DNA of 64,000 nucleotides from positions 40,914,531 through 40,978,530 of the forward strand of contig OZ035998.1 in assembly GCA_964035015.1 (NCBI GenBank), in the 5' to 3' direction. How positions within the stretch are numbered: position 1 is the stretch's first letter; each line of letters starts with the position of its first letter. Positions 39,893-52,100 of this stretch are shown here, piece by piece. Position numbers and translations under genes: made by a program. Source of the DNA: Corallium rubrum. Its lineage: Eukaryota; Cnidaria; Anthozoa; Scleralcyonacea; Coralliidae. A model generated the notes under the pieces. That model was given only the letters and a program-made list of their open reading frames with translations. It did no database searches and was not told the DNA's origin.

Positions 39893-40183
39893 ATGGCACT
39901 AACAGTGGACCAGATGTTGGAGAAAGTCGGGAGCTTTGAAAAATATCAGTGGATTTTACTTGGTATCGTTGGTTACACCACAGTAACCGTAGTTGCATTC
40001 TCAGTAATGATTGTAACCTTTCTTACCGCCGAGCCAGAATGGATTTGCGTAAAAGGATACAACAATACTGTCTGTAATTTCACTGATCCAATTTCACTAA
40101 CAAGTGAAAACTACAAAGCAAGATGTAGTATGTCAAGAGAAGCATGGACATTTGTAGAAGGTTTTACGTCGTTAGTCACTGAG
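39893..40183 (+). CDS. Gene 2 exon 1
   Basis: N-terminus, TM1 and glycosylated loop. Sixteen residues differ from gene 1, mostly in TM1, while the middle of the loop is identical down to the nucleotide. Confidence 0.92.
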
Positions 40184-43100
40184 GTAATTCAATACTGATA
40201 ACTAGAGCACACCCGGAGATTGCACACCTCCCATTGAAAGTTATTTAATAACATTTTAAACAATATTTAAAGTAAGTGTTAATTACCGAGAACAGAGACA
40301 TTAAGACCCCGTTTACACGATGCTGGTACAATTTGAAAACGGAACAAAATCATGCCGGTATGCAAATACGGCATATAACATTTCATGTTATTTTTGTGCC
40401 GGTATCGTGTAAACGCTAGGCCTAAACGGCATGATTTTGTTCCATTTTTGAATTGTACCAGCATCGTGTAAACAGGGTCTCAAGCCACATGCTTCTCGAG
40501 TCGTGTAGTGCCCAGGTTAATTGGCATAGCACCGAAGGAAGTATAGGCTTAATCCGAGGTTCAAGGTAATTAACTAATTTAGTTCAAATTCACAAGGTTT
40601 TGTCTTTATCTGTATGGATTGTTTTCACTCACGTGATCGGTGGCCCCATTGGGGTGGTGAAACAACACGAAATTTTTGAATAAGAATAGAGCTAAATTCC
40701 CATAGGATAAAGATGGTACACCAATATGGCCGCCATTTCATTGTTTCGGTACACCAATATGGCCGCCGTGATGTAAGATGAAAACGATCTATACTTCCCT
40801 GGGCTTTATGCAGATTAAGACCGTGCATTTATAATATGCAATTCAATTCAGTTTGTATGTGAGATTAAGACTTATGAATAACAAAGAAAACTGCGTGAAA
40901 TTTGGACTATAAATGTGGATTAGTTCATGGTCCACAACTGTATTTTTGCAAAAACAACTTTCAGGTAAACAAACAAACAAACAAACAAACAAACAAACAA
41001 ACAAACAAACAAACAAACAAACAAACAAACAAACAAACAAACAAACAAACAAACAAACAAACAAACAAACAATGACTGTTGTAATGTGGCACCTATTTAT
41101 TAAACTGAGGTCTGTATGTTTATAACTGACATGCCTTTTTACTTGTAATGTTTCAGTATGACCTAGTTTGCAGCAAATCCTATCTTCTGTCTGTGGCTCA
41201 ATCTTGTTTTTGGGCAGGAATGCTTGTTGGATTAATTTTCGGAGGATATTTGACAGACCGATTTGGAAGAAGAAGAATGTTTTATTTGGGAATTGTTGGC
41301 GTCATACTTGTCACATGGATAATGGTGTTTCCAAAAGAGTTTGCAGTGTTCATAGTCACTCGTGTCTTTATTGGTCTTGCAACAGGTAGGAATAAAACGT
41401 ATTTCAGATATTCAAACTCGGAAATATGATCGGCTAATTTCTTGCTACAAATCAGCAACTTGCATGCTTGTAAGTTAGAATAATTATTTAAAAGCTAATT
41501 AAAGTTTTAAGGGGCCGATTACATGGAGATTTTCAGCCCAGGCTGAATAACCGGGCGAAAATTTCAACCCGGTCTTCTTATTAAATCCTTGTGATACGAA
41601 CGTAGCGATTACATGGGAAAAAATTTCAGCCCGCAGGATGGAATTTTCAGTCCGGTCAACTTGGCTGAAATCGCCCATGTAATCGCTCAAAATTTTCAGC
41701 CAGAGCTGAACTAAGCGTGTGAACAGTATCGATCGTTCATTACGCAGCCGCAAAACAAAAATTCTTCGATTTCGTACGTGTTATTGATTAAAATTTTGGT
41801 TTCAGCCCGGGTTGAAATCGCTCATGTAATCGCAATAAAAACTCATAAATAAAAGAAATATAATAAAACTGATTTGTAAAACAGACTTTTATTGAATTGT
41901 AATAATTATGTAAAAATTAAAAAAGTTTAAAATCATAGTTCAAGTTCGTACAAGAGGAAATCTAGTTAAACTGCAGTCATAATAAAGATATTTTGGTAAT
42001 AAATTAGCAGCGTTTTGGTTGTTCTTTTTCAAAATCAGTATGCATGACGAATGGTGTATGACCACAATTTTTAGACATGTGAAATATAGTGATATAATTA
42101 TTTACTACTTTTGTAATTTTAGGATTATTGAACTGCTCAAGATTTATTTTACTCACCGAATATACTTGTAAAATGCACCGTGCTAAGATTGGAATTATGT
42201 CGTTCTACTTTTGGACGACAGGTATATTAATATTGGCTTTAATTGGATTTTTTCTCCCAAACTGGCGACATTTTCTGTTTGCAACAGTTGTTCTTGCAAC
42301 TCCTGCCATCTTCTTTTGGTGGTGAGTCATGTCAACATAGATAATGGAAGGGGAACTGGATAGGAAACTTAATTATAACGAAACCGGAAACGATGTTTGC
42401 ACAACTTGCTATGGTATCATTATACACTTGTAAGCGGCTATCAGCTATTGCTGAAGTTAAACAATAGTGTGTAATATCACTTAAGTTCAGTAGTGTCTGA
42501 TTTTAACCATGTGGGACGACATGTTAGGTGCATTAATTAGCCGCTTTTAAATGTATAATTACCATAGCAAGTTGTGCAAATATCGTTTCCGGTTTCGTAA
42601 CGTCGTTTTAGGCTATACGTCCAACGTATCCGGATTTTTTTGAAAACGCAACTTTTTTGTTACGGATTGGCCTTCCGTCCACACGTAAACGATGAAGCGG
42701 TTATCAAAAACGGAACTCTTCGAAGACGGTCTCCTGGAATTTTTTGAAAACACTGTTTTCCTGTTCTCGTGTGGACGCGGATTTTTATGAAAACGGATAA
42801 AAAAGTTGCGTTTTCAAGAACATCCGGATGTGCTGACGTAGCTTAAGTTTCCTATCCAGTTTCCCTTCCATTATCTATGTCAATGTCAAATGTGCATTAA
42901 GCAAATATATGATTTTGCTAATAGGAAACAACCTTCAATGAAATTTTGAAGCAGTTATCTAATAGCAGCTTTTGGGAATACTATAAATGATATCTAATGT
43001 TAAGTTGAATGCATATGGCTCATTTACTAGCGAACGTTCAACGTTGTTTATTTGCTTATAAGTCATTAATATAACGATATTTTGTTAGGCGTTTTCATAG

Positions 43101-46100
43101 TATTGATCATTGAAGTGCCTATGAACCAAAAATTAAGTTTGTCTTATTTGAAAGAACACTTAAAATGTTAGAGTAACATCTTTTGCAGTTTTTCGTTTTC
43201 TGGCTTCGTTCTTGAGATATTTTAGTTTCTTTGATATGCAAATTTGACTTATCATATAACTTTACGTCACACTTAACGATTTATCGCAATGTCTTCTATA
43301 TCTTTGCTATTGTCGAACAAAAGCACTTGGCGAATTAGGAAGCATGTGCGAGTGTTTCTCCTACAACAGAGTCTGTAAATTTTAAGTGGTTTTTTTTGAC
43401 AATAACAAATATATATAATCTTTTGCGATAAGTCATTATGCAAAGAGTGACGTAAAGTTATCTTATAAGTTGAATTTACATATCAAACAAACTGAAATAT
43501 CTCAACACCGAAGCATGAAGGAAACGAAAAGCTGCAAAGTATGTTACTTTCTCATTTAAAGTGTTCATTAAAGTGTAGACACTTTAACAATAATGTTTTT
43601 TATTGTAAGGTTAATTCCAGAATCAATACGCTGGTTACTATTGAATTCCAAAGATGACGAGGCAAGAAAACAACTTTCCAAAGTTGCTAAAATAAACAAG
43701 AAACCATTGCCAGAAGATAAACTAGAGAAACCAGTCTGTCAGGAGATGGGTAACTTTTGTCATCTCTTCTCAAATTGGGAAACGACAAAGAGAACTTTGC
43801 TTAGTTGGAATATTTGGTAAGCAAAAGTAGATAATTATACTAGAAATACATAAACGCAACGACCCCTCGCCCGCTTTTAATACATTAAATATACATAAAT
43901 ACACCCCCCCCCCCCCACCCCACCCCCCACCCCCCGATTAATAAGCACCTGATCTGTTTTTGTATACAAATATAAACACCCTTGCCCTCTTGGCCTCCTT
44001 TACATCTTGTTTTATCACTTTTATGAATGTAGTGTTTCTATTATTGACCTATTTCCAAAGCAATGTTTTATTCCAAAATAATAAGGCAGTGGCTGAGGAA
44101 AAATTTGTGTCATGCACGACCTAATAGCACCAGAAACTAATAGCAAAAACAAACAATAATTACAGACGCTTATATCAAGGTGCGTATTAAACTGTTTTAA
44201 TAATATGATTCCTCATGTTCCAAATATAATGTTGACCTCAAAGAAAAACATCAGAACAGGAAAAAAACGTAGGAAACATCCTGAAAACTATAGGTATAAG
44301 AGAGGAAAAACTAACCAGGGAAGAACTATAATGCAAAGTTTCACTCGAACCATGGAAGAAAAAAACGCCTGGGAAAATATTATTTGACAAGATTTTTGCT
44401 GTTTTCACAGAGTTTAATACTGAAAAGGTTTCGGATATATACCGACTCTAATCAGCTAAAGAAAGCTGGTAAGTTAAATACGAATCACTGCTTACCGTTA
44501 AATTTTCTTTTGGCTCTTCTCAGATGCTGCAAACACTGCCATACGGGCTACGGCGTTTGGTTTCCTCGTTTTTCTCGTTCCGTTCTTAGCAAAAAGCAAT
44601 CAATTCTCTTCAAAATGTGAAAAGCTGTTTGTGTTGATGTTCCTTTCAATTCACTGTTCTCTCTCGAGCCAAGATATACCAGTGCATAAATCTTTTGCTG
44701 GCTTTGAACAGACACACGAAGAAGCATCTTTTTGGGTTTTTTTCAGTCACATTTGGCGGCATCTTTTCCGATCTTTATCGCAATTTTTCATGCTTTTTCA
44801 ATGGTTTCTAGTCGTGTTTAATATTGTTTGGTTCATCCCGCTGGAACATCTCTTCTTAGCTTTCCTTTTTCGATCATTTGTAAACCAATTTTTCTGACAA
44901 AGATTTTGGCTTCGCTTGAGCCGCGAAAGTTGGCGATTTGATGGATATATATATACATACATACATATAAACATCTCGCAGAATTTCTTTCCCACTCGCG
45001 TGTAATTTCGCATGTAAGTCGACTCCACGCGTGTCGAGATTAGCACCCTCGCCCGGGCTCCGGGCCTTCGGCCCTCCGCCCGGGCTCGGGGACAACTTTA
45101 ATTTCCAAGACCAGGGGCGCCGGAATGATAAAAGGGCAAGAGAGGGGTAGGCATTTGTTAAAGAGCAATCCAGTTTCCATGGACCTATAGACGATTCTTT
45201 ATTGTATACCATATATAGTTGAACGCTTTAATAGGTTTTCTTTGGTATATTTACGACGTATATTATACAATTAGAATATGATCATACCCACTCAGCCAAT
45301 CAGCGCCCAGAATTTTCATGCTCTATATTCCATAGTATTCACTAGTGAGTTTATGTAACTAATTAGTATGCTCTATATACTCATTAGTATGCTCTATATA
45401 GAGCATACTAATGAGTGTACAGAGCATACTAATTAGTTACATAAACTCACTAGAAGATATTCATAACCAAAAAATAATGCAAACATCAACAACAACGAAA
45501 AAAATCTGTTCTTTCTAACCCAATAAAAGCATACATTTTCTGCCAGAAACATAGTATTCACTAGTGAGTTTATGTAACTAATTAGTATGCTCTATATACT
45601 CATTAGTATGCTCTATATAGAGCATACTAATGAGTGTATAGAGCATACTAATTAGTTACATAAACTCACTAGAAGATATTCATAACCAAAAAATAATGCA
45701 AACATCAACAACAACGAAAAAAATCTGTTCTTTCTAACCCAATAAAAGCATACATTTTCTGCCAGAAACATAGAATATAGATTCTTCCACAGAATTAGCT
45801 GAGTGGGGTATGATCATATTCTAAGTCGGTTAGATAATGAACTCTCGTGTCCTATGGGATATAGTGTCCTCGCATAGATAGAAAGCCACTCGGCCTGCGG
45901 CCCTCGTGGCTTTCTATCTATGCTCGGCACTATATCCCATAGAACACTCGAGTTCATTATCTAACCTATACATGTTCGAAAGAGCAATGTTCATATGAAT
46001 TAAAGAATATTCAACCTTCATGTATGTTTATTATTCAACTGGCAAAAACACGATCATTGAAAGTATTAAACAAATTGTTATTTTTAATGGCACTTCAAGC

Positions 46101-49100
46101 CCTATTGCTCCTCATTCGTGCACATTTAGTCAGAGTTGTTTTATAATTTTTTGACGACAAAGCCGGGCATGTGCATCTATAAGGATAATTCTGAATTCAT
46201 CTACCCTGTCATTCACTGCACTATAACCACTCGCTCTTCTCGTCAATGCTTTAGTTTGTGTGTCATAGACTATATACAAATTACTAAAAAGCTTGGGGAA
46301 ATTTTAACTCAGATGGAAAATGTGAGACCAAAAAACATGCGAGAAACATATTATGCGAGCACAGTTGCGTGTGTTGACAATTTTACGAAAAAGAATTAAA
46401 ATGATATGATAAGTTGTATGTGTAGTGCATGCATGTGGTACGTTTGCGAGCTTGTTGTAATGTAAGGCCTGCGCTAAACATCGTAATATACGAATTTAAT
46501 TCAGACGAATTTAATTGTTTGAATTTTATTCGACGAAACTGCGACGTACAGTATAACTCGATTAAATTCGACGCACGAATTAAATTCGTGTGGGCAATTA
46601 AATTCGTCTGAGTCAGACGGATAATGGTGACAATTCGGTGCCATGTTTTTAAGGAATCGTTTTCAGGCTTCCAAAGCGTCCAAGTAAAAACAACTGTATT
46701 CGACTGAAATTCGACGTTTAACTCGACGTCGCATTTACGTCGCATTACCAACGAAGTTAATTCGAATTAAATTCGTCTGAATTAAATTCGTCTATTGTGC
46801 GACGTTTAGCGCAGGCCTAACAAACGTTAGGTGGATGTTCGTCAAGCTCAATTACTCAGAAAATGTTTCTGAGCCCCAGACAGGGTTCGAACCTGAAACT
46901 TTCTAATGACCGGTTGGACGCTCTAACTTTAACTATCACTACATCTCATACACTGTATGCAAACGCTGCGCCACTTAGGTACAAATATGACTATGAATTT
47001 GCAATCTTAGCTTGTTAGCTTTCCTCTAACCGGTCATTAGGTCGCAGGCTCGAACCCTGTCTGGGGCTCAGAAATCTTTTCTAAGTAATTGAGCTTGAAG
47101 AATTTAAAAGCTGAGTTAAAGTACGAGATTTGTAGAATACTCTAGCTGGCCGAACCGTTGCACCCTGAACGCTGAAAATTTGTCCACATGCACATGCATG
47201 CATGCATGCATGCATGCATACATGCAGGTATAATTTAATTGGCCTGGAGAGTGGAGAGCAACGTACGCTATAGACGTGAACGTTTTACAATTATACTTAT
47301 TAGTATAGGTGATAGCATGGTTTCGAGTAGACTTTCTCAAAGTCCTTTTCAAACATTTTTGACCTTTCGGTTCCTCGTTGAAAAGGACTTTTCCCACCTG
47401 CAGCGCGCCAAAATTCACCAGTGAATTTTTCGACCGGTGACGTAATTCGGGATGTAACTATATTCAGGCTAAATTGCTATACAAGTGCTACCTTTGGAAG
47501 TTGGAGTTTAACAGACTCTTAAAAACGTTTTAGTAGGGGTAGAACCACTTTCCATTGCATGTACAGTGCGACAACCCGAAACACGTCAAAACAGGGCGAT
47601 GTACATTTCCGGCCAGAATATTTAATTAGATTGAAAAACCTGCAAGCGAAACAAGTCCGCCTCTTTCCTCCCGCTAGCGCTAAGAGGCGGACTTGGAGCA
47701 AGTCTATAGGTTTCGAGTGCAATTTGGAAAAAAACATGCACGAGTGACTTTTTCAAAGACTATCAAAATTGCATGAGACCGAAGGACGAGTGCTATTTGA
47801 GGACTTTGAAAAACTCATGAGTGTATGTTTATTCCAAACTGTACGAAAAACCATGCTATTACTTATTAATAATATACATGAAGCTAAGCCAACTGTACTT
47901 ACATTACAGTTGCCTTTCGGCAGTGTCCACTCCTCGTATATTTGGTTGTTTAAAACTTTGCTTCTTCTGCCACTACTCGAGAAAGTTTACTAAAAGCACT
48001 AAGGATCTTCTAGTTTTCTTGCTGGTTCTTTATTTGACAACAATAAGGAACAAGTAGCTTCAAATTTTAACGAATTGTTCTTCTCCCGTTTAAAATTTTG
48101 GCCGCCATATTTGTTTATTATGTGCAGAAAGAGCCTGGGCACGAGATTGGAACTGCGGGTGCCCCACGAAAAAATGGCAGGTCTTAGCCGCGAAATTGAC
48201 CAATCACAGATGACCGACAGGACGCTATCTTGTTAGGTCTAAAATTAACCAATCAGCAAACCAGAAAACCAAAGATGGCGCCGTTCAATTGGGGACACTT
48301 CATGTAATACAAAAGTATCGTGGACCCGCAGTCCAGTTATATAGTAGTCTGCGATAGTTATATAGAGGTAAGTGAGTTGGAGAATGCCATCTATCAAAAT
48401 TCGTTGTAGAACGTGATTGGCTCTTTTCGGGTTTTTTTTATTGTTTTTGATTGGCTTATTCGTTTCAAAAGTTTGCGCTGTATTCCTTTTTTCTCACTGT
48501 ATTTTCTGCACTGTATTTCCTTGAAACTGCGCTGCTCTTGGCCAATCAAAATTGAGAAATTTTTTCATGTATATTATTAACTGTAGCCGTAGTTTGTACA
48601 TGTTTATTATCAAGTGTCATAAAAATGTACTGCTGATATGTCTACTGATAGCTTGATCGGTTCTAAACTCATCTTAACACAATTGTTCGTGCTCATAAAT
48701 ACTTTCTTATAACTCAAAATTATATTAACTGAATATGTGGTGGTATTCTTTCTAAAAAATATGTTTACATACTGATCATATTTTTAGGTTTACTGTCAGT
48801 TTAGTTTATTTTGGTGTAACTTATGGCTCAGTGGATCTGGGTTGGAATAGATATTTGACTTTTGCCTTGACAAGTCTAATTGAATATCCTGCAAATTACA
48901 CAGCCATTTGGACAACTGAAAGGTATGTACTGTGTGGGATGTATTTTTATACTATATATATATGAATGAGGAAATGACATCACATCAGTAGTTACCAGTC
49001 TCAATACTGACCAAATAGCATTTGCGGCAATTTCTAGCGAATAGGACTTTTTGCCAATGTTCAAAGAGATATATCTCGGAAACAAAACAACCAAATCAAA

Positions 49101-52100
49101 AACTGTAAAATAATTTTACAACTGTTTTTCCGCCCTCTAAACAGGGAACTAAAAACTGTGGAGGGTTTATATGCACTTTAAGTAAATATTAGATACGGCG
49201 AGCGCCGAGCACAGTGATTTTAATCGGGTGACTGTCGCGCGTGTGCGGTATACGCCGATTTTTGTCGGGAGCTCGACCGATTAAAACCGGCCGACTAAAA
49301 TCGTAGCGTGTGCGCCCGGCTTAAATTAGGACCTGTTCACATGCATGAGCAGAGTTATCTTTGAGGGGAGGGTTATTATTGGACAAACGCGTATGTACCC
49401 GTGCGTGAGTGTGTACGTGTGTCAAACATGAGCGCGTATGTTTTACTTGGACATATTTTCCTGTTGGTTTAGGTTTGGTCGCAAGAAAACTACAGCTTTT
49501 GGTCTGGTTTTGGCCTGTCTAGCTTCTATAATAGCAGTGTCCATTCCGTATGAGAGAACAAGAAAACGTACAGTATTTTATCTGCGTGTAATATTAATCC
49601 CCGAGCCCGGGCGTAGGGCCGAAGGCCCGGAGCCCGGGTGAGGGTGCTAATCTCGACATGCGTGGAGTCCACTTTACACGCGTGTTACAATGCGAATCAA
49701 TTTGAGCGATCTGAATATTTGTAATGTGTGGACGGGCCATGACTGCGGTGAAGATTGTGGGCCATAGTGGAAAGTAGGCCACTTTAGCGGAAGATCTCCT
49801 GCGGAAGGCTACTTTGCAAAATGCTCCAATGCGGTAGAATAGTGCGGTAGACAGCTTGAAAAATCAGCAATGCGGCAGGATATCGCGGTAGAAAGAGCAA
49901 TGCGGCAGGATATTGTCATATTGTGGGAGAAAGCTAGCGGTAGTCGTTAGGTAGCTAGCGATGCCGATGTAAATCTAGACACCTCACAACTGTGATATTG
50001 ATATCTCGAGCATAAATTTTCAATATTTATTCCGGTCGGTGATCGCTTTGTTTTGCCGGCATTTCCCCCATTGGTCTTTTCTCCGGTATTTGTAAAGAAC
50101 GCTGAACGCTGACTTGCACATTGCTTCATTGCGGACACCGATATCTAACATCTAACCTTGCAGCAATCCAGCAAAGTGAAAGTACCAAAGTCAAAATGGA
50201 TGCGGACGTGGACGTTCATGTTGCCGTTGACAGGGACGTAGCCAGGGGGGGGGGGAGCCGCGGCTCCCCCTTTTGATATAAAACAACAGACATGTAACTA
50301 CAAAACTGATGCAATATGCCATTGTGTCAGGAAGTAAACTGTAAACAGTGTATTCAATGTGACGTTTGCGTGTTTTGAGTATTTTATATGACGTTTTTTA
50401 ACCTTTAGAGTCTGTAAAATCTTCCTCCAAAAGCCAGGAAATGGCATTTCAGCGACTCTCGATTTCAAAATTTCCCGGGGAGCATGCCCCCGGACCACCC
50501 TAAAAATTTATTTTGATTTCGGCTCCCCCCTTTCAAAATCCTGGCTACGTCCCTGGCCGTTGAAGAGTCGTCGCTCACGTTAGGTAAGCTACTAACTACT
50601 AAGCTGAGCTCGACGGCTCGTAAGACAAGATAATATGATTACTGGATGGTGCAAAAACGCGCGTATTCAAGTTTTGTACGAAACTTTTTTTGGTCTGATT
50701 ATAAAATTGACTATTACTAATGTCTAATGACTGTGACTGGTTATTTTTCATTGAATTGTTTTAAGGTTTAGTTAATCGGAAAGTTTGTTACAGTATTCTA
50801 TACGAAAAAAAATAAAGCTAGAGTAATGCTATAAATATGCCGAACAGGTGAAACGCTAATTGCGGCAGAGAAACTAATTAGGGTGTGGCTATGCGGTAGC
50901 TCTGACACGACACCCGGAATCTTGCGGGAGATCTCCTGCGGCCAAGGGAACCTACTTTCCACTATGGATTGTGGGGCGCTGGGAACATTAATATGGAAAT
51001 ATACATGCGAAAATACTATTATTTGTCACTATGGAACTAGAAAATGCAGCTCGTTAAAACAAGGAAACTTTAAGGGGAAGCGACAAGAACTATTAGCTCG
51101 AAGGAAAAGTGTTGAGCGAAAGTCGAAAAGATTGAAAGAACGTACAAACTGTCGCGAAGACAACTGAACGAAACAGTGGAAGCTGGAAGGCAGGGAAGTT
51201 ATTTGCTTAGCAAAGAAAAGCGAAGCTAACAAACTGAGGCAGTCAGAAAAAAAAAGGTAAACAAGTACACTATAGAGAGAGAAGGCAACGAGAAAGTCAG
51301 TGTAGTGTATGATAGCGAGAGAAACGGCAAGGTTTAAGATAAGTCTGAAAAAATCTCACTGAGAATGTCAGCTGTTTTCTTAAAACGTGTTGTGAGTCGT
51401 GACAAACGTTTTCCATGTTTTCTCGTCAATACATTGAAATAAATGTTTGCTATTTCAGTTTCACCTTGACAGTCCGATTAATACTGTATATTTAAATTTT
51501 TTGCTTTGTTTCAATTGCTGGTTTTAAGTTATTACAGTTCATTTTTGCCGACGTGTCCTGCTGAAGACGCCAGTCAAGATCGAGTTTTTCTATAGGACGT
51601 GGCATGTTTTTCATATTTTAATGTACATGTATTTTCGAATCAAATTCTGCATTTTGCACCACCTCACAGGTCTAATTACACTGTGTGGTTTGTTAGTCTA
51701 TATTATATATTCTTTTTGGGGCTATTAATTTTCAGATTAGGCAGATTAGGTTCCTTGAGTTCTGTCGTTGTAATAAACAACATGCATGGAAACCATTTGA
51801 AATCAAAACATGTATATGGAAGCCATTTAAAGGCTTGCTAAAAAAAACCTTTCGAAACCACGAATAAACAAAATATGTTTTACAACCAGACTACCGGAGT
51901 TTATTAAATCTAAGTTTTGCTTCGACTCCGCTTCTTTCTTCAACCACTGTTATATAACTATTTTCGACTGGAAATTTTGCTTAAAACATGGAGGGGGGGG
52001 GGGGGGGGTGTTTTACAAAAATACACGTTAAAGCGGGCGAGGGGTTGTTGCGTTTATGTATTTCTAGTACGTTATTTAAATTATTTTCTACATATAAATA

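Noticed and set aside
46835..47100. Genuine tRNA genes
   Set aside because: B box present, but no complete cloverleaf or acceptor pairing can be drawn; the arms look like tRNA-derived repeats.
50883..51167. Possible small basic protein in intron 6
   Set aside because: Starts inside the end of an inverted-repeat element, has no domain and no splice support.
49756..52069. One 1.25-kb element present twice in gene 2 (43838-45095 and inverted 52069-49594)
   Set aside because: The terminal blocks match and the lengths agree after removing the nested element, but the interiors do not look similar by eye.
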